Assembly: GCA_030533415.1 (NCBI GenBank)
Contig: JAUNJE010000013.1
Coordinates: 1 to 54,326 of the forward strand
Source: Eubacteriales bacterium
GTDB lineage: Bacteria; Bacillota; Clostridia; Oscillospirales; Oscillospiraceae
Length of the DNA: 54,326 nt
Reading direction: 5' to 3'
Below, piece by piece: positions 24,526-32,611 of the stretch. The stretch's first letter is position 1. Each line of letters begins with the position of its first letter. The notes below the pieces were generated by a model. The model had not been told where the DNA came from. It was given only the letters and a program-made list of their open reading frames with translations, and made no database searches. The translations under genes and the position numbers were made by a program.

Positions 24526-26157
24526 TTAATTGTTTTTTATTTTTACAATATCCCTGTGCGCCCTGCCGAAGTTCATCAGCTGCTCCATCCGGGGATTTCC
24601 CGCGGGCCGCGCGGACAAGTCCACTGCCACGGCCTGAACCGGCTTTCCCAGTATGGCGCCGGCCTTCCGGGAAACCACTTCCAGGATGTCCGCCTTGTCG
24701 ATGGTCTCGGCAATGAAGGTATTGCTGCACCGCAATTCCAGTCTGCCCCCTGTCAGCACCCCCTGGACGGGGGCATTGGGAGACGCCGTGAAGAAGCCGA
24801 ACGCGGGAGGCTTCAATTCCTTCCGAACCGCGCCGCACAGGTCCGACCAGAAGCCCATGGGGGCTTCGCTCTGCGCAGGTGCGGGAGGCTCCTCCGCCAG
24901 GGGCGGCGCGTCCTCGTCCGCCGGAAGCGGCGGACGGTCATCGTCATAATCCTCCTCCGCCGGGGCAGGCGCCGCTTTGGCAGGCTTGGCCGCCACAAAG
25001 CTGCCGCTTTTCAGCTGTTCTTCCAACCGGGTCAGGCGGGCATTCAATGCTTTGGCATCCAGGCTTAGCTCCGGTTGACATAATTCAAGGATGCACAGCT
25101 CCGCATCCATCCGCCGGCTGGCGCTGCGGGTAAATCCGGCAAGGGTCGCCTGAATCAAATTCATCATGCGCACCAGTTCGGCGCTGGAAAGCTGCTTCGT
25201 CAGCTCCAACGCCTCCTTATCGGAAGCCACGCCGGACAGCATGGCGATCCCCCCATTGCCCGCCGTTTTTATCACCAGCAGGTCCCGGGTCAGGCAGGCC
25301 ATTTCATCCAGCATGGCGCTTAAATCCTTGCCCTCGGTATAGAGCCGGTTGAACAGCTCCAGGGCACTTTTGGTATCATGATTGGCAATGTAGCCCATCA
25401 TCTCGCCGCATTTCTGCTCCCCGGCAATGCCCAGGCAGGCGTATACCCGCTCCGCCGTCAGCTCCCCGGTGGAAGCGGAGGCGCACTGGTCCAGCAGGCT
25501 CAGACCGTCGCGCATGCCGCCGTCGGCCAGCCGGGCCAGAACCCGGGCTGCTCCGTCATCCAGATCGATATTCTCCTGATAGGCCACATACTGCAGCCTC
25601 GCGGCGATGTCCTCCTGGCTGATGCGCCGAAAGGAAAACCGCTGGCACCGGGAAAGAATGGTCGCCGGAACCTTGTGCAGCTCCGTGGTCGCCAGAATGA
25701 ACAGCAGATGCTCCGGCGGCTCCTCGATGATTTTCAGCAGCGCGTTGAAGGCGGAAATGGACAGCATGTGAACCTCGTCGATGATATACACACGCATTTT
25801 CACCTGGGACGGCGTATAAATGGCGTCGTCCCGCAGGTCACGGACGTTGTCCACGCCGTTGTTGGAGGCGGCGTCGATTTCCAGCACGTCCATGCAGGAA
25901 CCGGAGTCAATGGCCCTGCAGGCTTCACAGCAGTTGCAGGGATTGCCGTTGTCCGGGTTCAGGCAGTTCACCGCCTTCGCCAGGATCTTGGCGCAGCTGG
26001 TTTTGCCCGTTCCCCGGGAACCGGTGAACAGGTAGGCATGGCTCATTTTTCCGGTGATGAGCTGGGTTTTCAGCGTCTGGGTAACCGCCGCCTGTCCCGA
26101 GACGTCGTCAAAGGTCTGGGGGCGGTATTTCCGGTATAGAGCTTGGTAAGCGGACAT
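24526..26157 (-). CDS. dnaX: DNA polymerase III gamma/tau subunit
   Basis: 543 residues. AAA+ motor with Walker A GSRGTGKTSCAK, the four-cysteine zinc module (CLNPDNGNPCNCCEAC), DEVHMLS Walker B and sensor ATTELHKVPATILSRCQRF. After the clamp-loader core (about 1-360) comes an Ala/Pro/acid-rich linker (about 390-450) and a tau-like C-terminal domain. The protein assembles the clamp loader with HolA. Directly upstream lies the S23 cassette and then SRP RNA, whereas in relatives SRP RNA is usually next to dnaX. Confidence 0.95.
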   Translation of the reverse strand: MSAYQALYRKYRPQTFDDVSGQAAVTQTLKTQLITGKMSHAYLFTGSRGTGKTSCAKILAKAVNCLNPDNGNPCNCCEACRAIDSGSCMDVLEIDAASNNGVDNVRDLRDDAIYTPSQVKMRVYIIDEVHMLSISAFNALLKIIEEPPEHLLFILATTELHKVPATILSRCQRFSFRRISQEDIAARLQYVAYQENIDLDDGAARVLARLADGGMRDGLSLLDQCASASTGELTAERVYACLGIAGEQKCGEMMGYIANHDTKSALELFNRLYTEGKDLSAMLDEMACLTRDLLVIKTAGNGGIAMLSGVASDKEALELTKQLSSAELVRMMNLIQATLAGFTRSASRRMDAELCILELCQPELSLDAKALNARLTRLEEQLKSGSFVAAKPAKAAPAPAEEDYDDDRPPLPADEDAPPLAEEPPAPAQSEAPMGFWSDLCGAVRKELKPPAFGFFTASPNAPVQGVLTGGRLELRCSNTFIAETIDKADILEVVSRKAGAILGKPVQAVAVDLSARPAGNPRMEQLMNFGRAHRDIVKIKNN

Positions 26158-26177
26158 AACACCCCTCCTTTCCCGGG

Positions 26178-26578
26178 AATTGAAAATGGAAAGTTGAAAA
26201 TGGAAAATTACTGCTTCATGGTCTTGATGATTGCTACCAGTATCTTTTCCAGTTCAACACAGTCATAATAGATGGACGCAAACTCAGGTGCCGTAAGGTA
26301 GTCTGATTCTTTCAGCAAACGGATCCAATACTTGGTTTCTGCGGTTTCCTTCAAGGCAATACTCAATTTTGAAAGAAAATCTGCCCGGCTTTGTGCCTGC
26401 TGGGACTCCGCAACGTTTGCGCCAATGCTGGTACCTGAACGAAGCAGCTGCTTAGACAAAACAAATTCCCGTTTCTGCGAATACAAATGCTTATACAGTC
26501 TCACAAGCCGTATTGCAAATTGAAAACTTTTCTCCTCAATAGCATTGTCCATAAATTTTCAACTTTCCATTTTCAATT
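26178..26578. mobile_element. IVS-like cassette: S23 gene inside a perfect 24-bp inverted repeat
   Basis: Bases 26178-26201 are the exact reverse complement of 26555-26578 (24 bp, AT-rich, TTGAAAATGGAAAG core). The arms enclose only the S23-type gene, ending seven bases from its stop and three bases from its start. In rRNA intervening sequences, S23 genes lie in a similar stem-loop that is cut out by RNase III. Here the cassette sits between SRP RNA and dnaX, just after the T run that follows SRP RNA. Confidence 0.85.
26208..26552 (-). CDS. Four-helix-bundle protein, S23/IVS type
   Basis: 114 residues with the S23 features FQFAIRLVRLYKHLYSQKREFVLSKQLLRSGTSIGANVAES and ADFLSKLSIALKETAETKYWIRLLKES, predicting four amphipathic helices. 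Such proteins are encoded by intervening sequences of 23S rRNA genes and by free-standing cassettes; their biochemical role is not settled. No ribosome binding site is evident: the sequence before the ATG is the arm of the inverted repeat, so translation could be limited by the stem. The gene is AT-rich compared with dnaX. Confidence 0.88.
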   Translation of the reverse strand: MDNAIEEKSFQFAIRLVRLYKHLYSQKREFVLSKQLLRSGTSIGANVAESQQAQSRADFLSKLSIALKETAETKYWIRLLKESDYLTAPEFASIYYDCVELEKILVAIIKTMKQ

Positions 26579-26590
26579 TTCAATTGAAAA

Positions 26591-26897
26591 ACGACCGGCT
26601 CATAACAAGATCGCACACCCACATTTGAACGGGCTGCGCATCCGAACCTTAGCAGTTAGCTCAAGAACGGCAACCTCGCGGCACACGGGAAGGTCCGCTT
26701 AATGCTGCTTGGTTCCCCACCTGACATGGTTCACGGGATCCCGTTGCGCAAGACCAATCTCTCAACACCACTTACGCAGGTCAGACAATACGCAAGACTC
26801 GTCCGGGTGTGGGAATTCATCCCTGCTGTAGCGGATTGCAGGTACAGGGCACCGCTATCTCCCCGACTAGTGCGACCTTGTTATAAGCCGGTCGGCC
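26591..26897 (-). ncRNA. ffs: Signal recognition particle RNA, large bacterial type
   Basis: Read on the minus strand, the Alu domain motif GGGGAGATAGCGGTGCCCTG and its partner region CCTGCAATCCGC are followed by the S domain ACCATGTCAGGTGG-GGAA-CCAAGCAGC. The apical stem is TGG/CCA where most bacteria have TCC/GGA, a compensated change keeping the GGAA loop. The ends pair over 24 continuous base pairs (26870-26893 with 26593-26616, two G-U). T's follow at 26590-26586. Exact mature ends are uncertain; the end helix may be trimmed by RNase III. The RNA assembles with Ffh to target membrane proteins. Confidence 0.93.
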
Positions 26898-26920
26898 TTA
26901 TACAAGGTTTCTTTATTTAC

Positions 26921-27142
26921 TTAGGCCAGCTTGGCTTCAATAAAATCCGCCAATTCCTGGAAGGTGGTGATCTTCTGATTTTCCACATCCAGTTCCACGC
27001 CCAGCTCCGTCTCCAGGTCCATGATCATTTCGACAACATCCAAAGAATCGATGCCCAAACTCTCAAAGGTGGAATCGGGGCTGATATCGGCCGCATCCAG
27101 TTCCAGCTGCCTTGCGGCGTAACTCACAAGTTTCTCGTACAT
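26921..27142 (-). CDS. acpP: Acyl carrier protein
   Basis: 73 residues with the phosphopantetheine attachment motif LGIDSLDVVEM (serine about residue 35). The protein is acidic and of normal ACP length. ATG 27142 (MYEKLVSYAARQLEL) has AGGAGG eight bases upstream; a start at 27175 would add an unlikely extension. It carries acyl chains in fatty acid synthesis. No fab genes are adjacent. It lies 24 bases before the SRP RNA and probably shares its transcript. Confidence 0.95.
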   Translation of the reverse strand: MYEKLVSYAARQLELDAADISPDSTFESLGIDSLDVVEMIMDLETELGVELDVENQKITTFQELADFIEAKLA

Positions 27143-27187
27143 AGATAAGTCCTCCTTAAATAGTCTCTCAAGCACTATCCATGGATT

Positions 27188-27216
27188 ATTTTAGTACAGG
27201 TTGGCAGTTTTGTCAA
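27188..27216 (-). promoter_or_regulatory. Promoter of acpP (and probably SRP RNA)
   Basis: TTGACA (27216-27211), a 17-base spacer and TAAAAT (27193-27188) on the minus strand. It overlaps the end of the flavoprotein gene. Confidence 0.8.
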
Positions 27217-28447
27217 TGCTTGATTTCACAGCTGCGGAGCTTCCCGCCGCGTATCCCGTTGCCCAGGCGATTTGAAGGTTAAATCCGCCGGTGTAGGCGT
27301 CGCAGTCGATGATCTCCCCCGCAAAATACAGCTTTTCCACTTTTTTCGACTCCATGGTTTTGGGATCGATCTCGGATACCTTCACACCGCCGCTGGTGAT
27401 GATGGCCTCGGCCACCGGACGTTTGCCGGTGATCTCCAGAGGAAACGCTTTCAGCAGCTCCACCAGGCTCCGCCGTTTCTGCTTCGTCAGGGAATTGGCC
27501 TGCATACCTGGATCAATCTCCAGCCGCCGCAGTACGATGGGGATCATAGAGCGGGGCAGAAGATCGGTCAGGGCATTTTCCATAGTCCGGTTCTGGTACA
27601 TATCCAGGTCCCGCAAGATCCGGCCGTCCAGCTTTCCTTCCTCCAGGGCCGGTTTCAGGTCGATGACCAGGCGGCACCCTTCTCCCTTCAGATGGCAGCT
27701 TGCACTCAGCACCGTGGGACCGGAGACACCGAAATGGGTAAACAGCAGCTCCCCAAAATCCTTATACAACACCTTTCCCTTGGCATTCAGGAGCCTGACC
27801 CCCACATTGCGCAGAGAAAGGCCCTGCATATCAGGGCAGTCGCTTCCCGCGATTTCCAGGGGAACAAGACTTCCTTCGGTGGGCACAATGGTGTGCCCCA
27901 ACTCTGCCGCCATGGCATAACCGTCGCCAGTGGAGCCGGTGGCCGGGTAGGATACGCCGCCTGTGGCAAGAACCACCCAGCCGGCAAAGCAGCTGCCCTC
28001 CTGGGTTTCTACCCCGGTAACATGCCCGTCTTTTGTCAAAATATGCTTGACCCTGGCGGTCTTTACCGTCACATGCCGGCGGCGAAGCTCCTCCGTCAGG
28101 CACTCCAGGACGGACCGGGACTTGTCCGTTACGGGAAAGACCCGGTTGCCGCGCTCCGTTTTCAGACCGCAGCCCCGCTGCTCGAAAAACGCCTTCGTTT
28201 TTTCCGGGGGAAAGGCTGTCATGGCGCTGTATAGGAAGCGGCCGTTCCGGGGTACGTTTTGCAAGACCTCCTGGGCAGAGCAGTCATTTGTCACATTGCA
28301 GCGGCCTTTTCCGGTGATGAGCAATTTTCTGCCCAAACGTTCATTGCGTTCCAGCAGAAGCACCCGGTCTCCCTTCTCCGCCGCCGCGATGGCAGCAAAC
28401 ATTCCCGCCGGACCGCCGCCAATTACGATGCCGTCAAATCCGCTCAT
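27191..28447 (-). CDS. HI0933/BaiN-family FAD-dependent oxidoreductase
   Basis: 418 residues. N-terminal Rossmann dinucleotide fold IVIGGGPAGMFAAIAAAEKGDRVLLLER, then the family-specific LGRKLLITGKGRCNVTN, central VVLATGGVSYPATGSTGDGY, and the C-terminal GGVKVSEIDPKTMESKKVEKLYFAGEIID with GGFNLQIAWATGYAAG. The group includes flavoproteins of uncertain substrate, some annotated as bile acid dehydrogenase-like (BaiN); that role cannot be concluded here. Its ATG overlaps the stop of the RpiR gene by four bases. Confidence 0.92.
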   Translation of the reverse strand: MSGFDGIVIGGGPAGMFAAIAAAEKGDRVLLLERNERLGRKLLITGKGRCNVTNDCSAQEVLQNVPRNGRFLYSAMTAFPPEKTKAFFEQRGCGLKTERGNRVFPVTDKSRSVLECLTEELRRRHVTVKTARVKHILTKDGHVTGVETQEGSCFAGWVVLATGGVSYPATGSTGDGYAMAAELGHTIVPTEGSLVPLEIAGSDCPDMQGLSLRNVGVRLLNAKGKVLYKDFGELLFTHFGVSGPTVLSASCHLKGEGCRLVIDLKPALEEGKLDGRILRDLDMYQNRTMENALTDLLPRSMIPIVLRRLEIDPGMQANSLTKQKRRSLVELLKAFPLEITGKRPVAEAIITSGGVKVSEIDPKTMESKKVEKLYFAGEIIDCDAYTGGFNLQIAWATGYAAGSSAAVKSSIDKTANLY

Positions 28448-29310
28448 TTTTCAGCCTGCTTTTCGTAGACATCATACTCATCCCAGATACGCTCCAGATT
28501 GGCAAAGGTCTGAGACAGTTCCTTTTCCCGCTTGGAAGCCACTGCCACGATCAGGGCATTGACAATGCTCAGCGGTGCCACCAGGGAATCCACCAGGGAC
28601 ACCATATCGCTTTTGGCTACCAGTACATGGTCACTGTTGCTGCCCAGGGGGGACAGCCTGTTGTCGGTGATGCCGATGACGGTAGCACCGGCGGAGCGGC
28701 AATACTGGGCACCCTTGGTGGTGGAGGAGGAATAGCGGGGGAAGGAAAAGGCAATAACCACATCCCCGGAATTCACCCCGACGATCTTTTCAAACATCTC
28801 TACGGTGCTGAAACCGGAGATCACATGGACATTATTGAACATATAGTTCAGATAATACCCCAAAAAGTTGGCCAGCGGCGCAACGGAGCGGACCCCCAGA
28901 ATATACACCCGCTTGGCCTTCAAAATGGCGTTCACCGCGGCCCGGAATTCGTCGCGGTTCAGAATTTCCCCGGTCTGCCGCAGCTTTTCCATGTCGGAAT
29001 GGAGCACCATGGATACCACATCCTGGTCGCCAAAGCGGTTGTTCGCCACCTCGATCCGCTGGACGGAGGTCAGGCGGTTGAGCACCGTTTCCTGCATGGC
29101 CTTCTGCATACTGGGGTATCCATCGAAGCCTAGTTCCACGGCAAACCGGACAACGGTGGATTCGGAGACGCCGACCGTCTTTCCCAAACGGTTGGCAGTC
29201 ATAAAAGCCGCCTTGTCATAGGCCTCGGTAATATAACGCGCAATGCGTCTCTGTCCTTTGGAAAAGGTCGGTTCCTTTTCCTGTAAAATCGACAAAATAT
29301 CGTAACTCAT
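28444..29310 (-). CDS. MurR/RpiR-family transcriptional regulator
   Basis: 288 residues. The N-terminal helix-turn-helix domain (about 1-77) contains RIARYITEAYDKAAFMTANRLGKTVGVSESTVVRFAVELGFDGYPSMQKAM, and the SIS sugar-phosphate-binding domain (about 120-250) has VYILGVRSVAPLANFLGYYL and DVVIAFSFPRYSS. Family members sense phosphosugars. No sugar-catabolic gene is adjacent, so the regulon is unknown. The downstream flavoprotein overlaps by four bases and should be co-transcribed. Confidence 0.93.
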   Translation of the reverse strand: MSYDILSILQEKEPTFSKGQRRIARYITEAYDKAAFMTANRLGKTVGVSESTVVRFAVELGFDGYPSMQKAMQETVLNRLTSVQRIEVANNRFGDQDVVSMVLHSDMEKLRQTGEILNRDEFRAAVNAILKAKRVYILGVRSVAPLANFLGYYLNYMFNNVHVISGFSTVEMFEKIVGVNSGDVVIAFSFPRYSSSTTKGAQYCRSAGATVIGITDNRLSPLGSNSDHVLVAKSDMVSLVDSLVAPLSIVNALIVAVASKREKELSQTFANLERIWDEYDVYEKQAEK

Positions 29311-29355
29311 AGCTGCCTCCCTGCATGATGCAGTCTTTCATTCATAGCAACACCT

Positions 29356-29384
29356 ATAGTAGCAAAAGACGCCGTATTTTGCAA
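29356..29384 (-). promoter_or_regulatory. Promoter of the RpiR gene
   Basis: TTGCAA (29384-29379), a 17-base spacer and TACTAT (29361-29356) on the minus strand. A short palindrome CTGCATGATGCAG lies close to the start codon (29321-29333). Confidence 0.6.
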
Positions 29385-29450
29385 GGGAAACCTTTTGTTC
29401 ATGCAGAATTTTTTCCGCAGACATAATTCAGGACGCCGGACTTTTTGAAT

Positions 29451-30164
29451 TTACCCTTTCTCTTCGCACAGGTTTTTTACTTCTTCCTCCGTTAAATACC
29501 GCCATTTCCCCAGGGGAAGGCTGCCCAGAATAAGGCTTCCCTCACGGATGCGGCGCAGGCGGGTGCAGCGCATCCCTGCGGCATCGCACATACGCCTCAC
29601 CTGGCGGTTGCGGCCCTCGTAGATGGTGACCCGGAATTTTGCCTTTTCCCCCTCCGCTTTCAGAATCTCCACCTCCGGCGGACGGATGGTATAGCCGTCC
29701 AGCGCAATGGGCTTTGCCAGCAGGGTTTCCGCGCCGGGGACATAGCCCGCCACCCAGACATCATAGGTTTTCTTCACCTCATGCTTCGGGTGCATTAGGG
29801 CATTGGCAAAGGCCCCGTCGTTGGTAAACAGCAGCAGGCCCTCGGAGTCCATATCCAGCCGGCCCACGGGATAGACCCGGGTGCCGCAGTCCTCCACCAG
29901 CCGGGCAGCGTTTGGGCGGCCCTTTTCATCAGAGAGGGTGGTGACATAGCCCCGGGGCTTATTCAATAAGATGTACACATGCTTTTCCCGGCCGGGCAGG
30001 GGCCGGCCGTTTATGCGGATCTCCTCCGTATCCGGGTCGGCGGAATCCCCTAAGGAAGCGGGGATTCCCCCTACCGTGACCAGACCCTTTTGAATCATCT
30101 CTTCCGCCTTGCGCCGGGAGGCGACCCCCCGGGCAGAGAGAATTTTTTGCAGACGTTCCCGCAT
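29451..30164 (-). CDS. rluB: Pseudouridine synthase, RluB/RsuA family
   Basis: 237 residues. An S4 RNA-binding domain (RLQKILSARGVASRRKAEEMI) is followed by the catalytic domain, whose active-site block is GRLDMDSEGLLLFTNDG with the nucleophile Asp in RLDMDSEG. The C-terminal GRNRQVRRMCDAAGMRCTRLRR completes the family pattern. These enzymes modify one uridine of 23S or 16S rRNA. ATG 30164 follows AGGAGG. In spore formers rluB often lies near scpA-scpB, as here. Confidence 0.93.
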   Translation of the reverse strand: MRERLQKILSARGVASRRKAEEMIQKGLVTVGGIPASLGDSADPDTEEIRINGRPLPGREKHVYILLNKPRGYVTTLSDEKGRPNAARLVEDCGTRVYPVGRLDMDSEGLLLFTNDGAFANALMHPKHEVKKTYDVWVAGYVPGAETLLAKPIALDGYTIRPPEVEILKAEGEKAKFRVTIYEGRNRQVRRMCDAAGMRCTRLRRIREGSLILGSLPLGKWRYLTEEEVKNLCEEKG

Positions 30165-30234
30165 GGGGTGCCTCCTTTCCCGCCGCAGTGCATATACGGC
30201 GGTTCTTCTCCATTTTACGGCGTCCGGAATCCCA

Positions 30235-31326
30235 CTATCGGGTCCGGCCGCACAGTTTCTGCCAAAAGCTCTTTTCTTCCGTGGGCGTCTGCTCGATGGT
30301 GGCGCCATAAACCACGGGTACTTTTCCCACGGCCTTGCCCTCAATCAACACATAGGCAACGCCTGCGTCGGCGCCCTCTACCGCCGGAGCGTAGACGAAG
30401 CCCGGGCCGGGCAGCGCCAGCTGGGGATGCTCCTCCGGGGCGGTGGCATAGTCAAAATTCTGGGCCGCCAGCACCCGCACCCGGCAATTTTCGCCCCCCG
30501 CCACTTCCAGCGTACCAACGAACTCCCCTTCCGAGACGACCCTTTGGATGGAATAACGGGAAAACCCCTCCTCCAGCAGGGTCTGATGGTCCTGCCAGTC
30601 ATCGGGGTCGTCGATGGTGACGGCAATCAGCCGGCGGCCATCCCGGGTGGCGCTGGATACCAAAATCCGCCCCGCAGCCTTGGTATAGCCGGTTTTCACA
30701 CCGTCGGCGCCCTCCACCCGCCACAGCAGCTTATTGTGGTTGGTCAGGTAGCGCTCCCCTGTCTTTACGTTTTTGGCGGAAACGGTTTTGTAGAAAATCG
30801 GATTTTCCATAGCATAGGCCGCAAGCCTGGCCAAATCCTTTGCCGTGGAGTAGTGCCCGGGGCTGTCCAGGCCGTTGGGGTTTTCAAAGTGGGTTCCCGT
30901 CAGCCCGAGGACCCGGGCCTTGTCGTTCATAAGCTCCGCAAAGCCCTCCACCGTACCGCCGCAATAGATTGCCAGCGCCACGGCGGCATCGTTTCCCGAC
31001 GAGAGCATCAGGCCGTAAAGCAGTTCCTGCAAGGTCAGCACTTCCCCTTCCTTCAGATACATGGAGGAGCCTTCGATGCCCACCGCTTCCTTGGGAATGC
31101 GCATACGGTCCAGCACATTGCACCGCTCACAGATAATCAGCGCCGTCATGATTTTCGTGGTACTGGCAATCAGGCTTCGCTGGTCCGCGTTTTTTTCATA
31201 GAGAACCCGTCCGCTGACCGCGTCCAGGACATAGGCCTTCTGCGCAGAAATTGCGTTTGCCCGCAGCGGTAAAAACAGAACGGCGGCCAGCAATGCAGCC
31301 GCCGTTCCGGCGATCATTCGTTTCAT
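30235..31326 (-). CDS. dacF: D-alanyl-D-alanine carboxypeptidase, DacF type
   Basis: 363 residues. A signal peptide (MIAGTAAALLAAVLFLPLRANA) is followed by the penicillin-binding fold: SxxK as ASTTKIM, SxN as SSGNDAA and KTG as GVKTGYT. A C-terminal beta domain (about 270-340) and VYALLIEGK-type end are typical of class C low-mass PBPs. These enzymes trim peptidoglycan side chains, and DacF-like members act in sporulating cells. Several starts are possible (GTG 31335, ATG 31326, ATG 31317). It lies next to gerW and scpAB in the usual spore-former arrangement. Confidence 0.9.
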   Translation of the reverse strand: MKRMIAGTAAALLAAVLFLPLRANAISAQKAYVLDAVSGRVLYEKNADQRSLIASTTKIMTALIICERCNVLDRMRIPKEAVGIEGSSMYLKEGEVLTLQELLYGLMLSSGNDAAVALAIYCGGTVEGFAELMNDKARVLGLTGTHFENPNGLDSPGHYSTAKDLARLAAYAMENPIFYKTVSAKNVKTGERYLTNHNKLLWRVEGADGVKTGYTKAAGRILVSSATRDGRRLIAVTIDDPDDWQDHQTLLEEGFSRYSIQRVVSEGEFVGTLEVAGGENCRVRVLAAQNFDYATAPEEHPQLALPGPGFVYAPAVEGADAGVAYVLIEGKAVGKVPVVYGATIEQTPTEEKSFWQKLCGRTR

Positions 31327-31365
31327 CTTCCTCACCCAAGGCTATTCTGCCCAGGTTTGGAAAGG

Positions 31366-31584
31366 TTATTCCGCCTTTCGGTTCTTTTCCCCGCGCCGCT
31401 CCCAGATCACCAAAAGGCCCCCGAAAATCCCGGCGGCAATGCCAATCAGGCAGGCGGCCAGCACCAGCGCGCCGATCACCGTATCAAAGGCCCCATTACC
31501 CAGAATCCAATCCACGGCCAAAACCGCAAGGCAAACCAAAATCAGAAACATGGCCTTCAGGAGCCGCCAGACCGGTTCCATCAT
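31366..31584 (-). CDS. Small two-helix membrane protein
   Basis: 72 residues, with two hydrophobic segments (about 8-27 and 35-60) and a basic C-terminus (WERRGEKNRKAE). Not recognised. GGAGG precedes the start, which overlaps the gerW stop by four bases (ATGA), so translation is coupled. Confidence 0.75.
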   Translation of the reverse strand: MMEPVWRLLKAMFLILVCLAVLAVDWILGNGAFDTVIGALVLAACLIGIAAGIFGGLLVIWERRGEKNRKAE

Positions 31585-31967
31585 TTTGCCTCCTTCTTGG
31601 CGTCCAGATAAGAGGTCAGCTTTTCCAAAGTATCCGGCACCATTTCCACAATGCGGTCGGCCGTGGTGCTGGCAGGCTCCGCCACGGGCATCATGCGGAC
31701 ATTTCCGTCCTTGATGATCAAAAAGCAGATGGGCGACACCTTCACGCCGCCGCCGACACCGCCGCCGAAGGGCATCTCTCCGCCGGTGGCCTTACTGCTG
31801 GCGAAGTCGGACCCGCCGCCGCCAAAGCCCACACTGACACGGCTGACAGGGATGATGGTCACGCCGTCGGGGGTGGTAATGGGGTCGCCGATGACGGAAT
31901 TTACATCCACCATCTCGCGAATTTTCTGAATGGTATTTTCCAGCATGTTGGGAAGTTTCTGGCTCAT
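31581..31967 (-). CDS. gerW: GerW/YtfJ-family sporulation protein
   Basis: 128 residues. Diagnostic pieces are IREMVDVNSVIGDPITTPDGVTIIPVSRVSVGFGGGGSDF, GGGVGGGVKVSPICFLII and the end DTLEKLTSYL. The family is expressed in sporulating cells and needed for proper germination in Bacillus. The start overlaps the stop of the DUF2953 gene (ATGA). A longer frame reaching 32120 is not credible because it lies inside that gene. Confidence 0.92.
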   Translation of the reverse strand: MSQKLPNMLENTIQKIREMVDVNSVIGDPITTPDGVTIIPVSRVSVGFGGGGSDFASSKATGGEMPFGGGVGGGVKVSPICFLIIKDGNVRMMPVAEPASTTADRIVEMVPDTLEKLTSYLDAKKEAK

Positions 31968-32611
31968 TTTGCAGCACCGCCTTTTCTTTTCTTCTGAATG
32001 GTTAAAAATTCCTTTCCCGCCCGGAAGCCATGCCGGATGGCCAGGACCAGGAGCCTGCCCAGGGTGATGGTCATATCCACCCGGGCAAATACACGGGTCT
32101 CGGAGGAAGCGAAGTCGCACTCCACCTCCATATCCCGTTTTTTGATAATGAACAGCCGTTCCAGCTGGGGAATCAGGTTTCCCAAAGCCGCCCAGGCCCG
32201 TCCGTAATTCACGGCAAGGTCACAGGGATCCCCGCCTGCCAGGATCAGCTTCAATTCCAGGTTGTTTAGCCGGAGCTTCCGGCGGAAATCCCCCAAAAAA
32301 TCCAGGGCCACCTTCACAAGGGGAAAAAAATCCGTCACACTGCCACCCTTTTGCTCCGGCTTTGGGGCCTCTTCCTTGGGCGGCTGGGGCAGCTGCGGCA
32401 GGGAGGATTCCGCTTTCTGCGCTTCCGCCTTTTCGGCGGGAGCGTCCTGCTTTTTTTCTTTCTTTTCCTTCTTCGGGCGCGGAAATACCGTGTACCGGAC
32501 AGGGCCAAGGAGAATCCTCACCAGCGGCCCATCCGCGCCGTAGCTGGCCCTGACACCCAGCGGCAGAAGTGCCAGCACAGTAACCACACCCAAAGCAATC
32601 AGCCAGCCCAT
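31964..32611 (-). CDS. DUF2953-family protein
   Basis: 215 residues. One N-terminal membrane helix (about 2-20) and the opening ASYGADGPLVRILLGPVRYTVFP are typical. A low-complexity Lys/Glu/Pro/Ala segment spans about 47-88. The C-terminal domain contains LELKLILAGGDPCDLAVNYGRAWAALGNL, the family core. The function is unknown, but the gene usually travels with gerW in spore formers, as here. Its start directly follows scpB. Confidence 0.88.
   Translation of the reverse strand: MGWLIALGVVTVLALLPLGVRASYGADGPLVRILLGPVRYTVFPRPKKEKKEKKQDAPAEKAEAQKAESSLPQLPQPPKEEAPKPEQKGGSVTDFFPLVKVALDFLGDFRRKLRLNNLELKLILAGGDPCDLAVNYGRAWAALGNLIPQLERLFIIKKRDMEVECDFASSETRVFARVDMTITLGRLLVLAIRHGFRAGKEFLTIQKKRKGGAAK

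Noticed and set aside
27191-28447. Assigning bile acid metabolism to the BaiN-like flavoprotein
   Set aside because: Only family-level motifs are present and no other bai gene is in the window.
30165-30234. Possible terminator between dacF and rluB
   Set aside because: Only a weak CCGCC/GGCGG pairing is visible without a T run; not enough to list.
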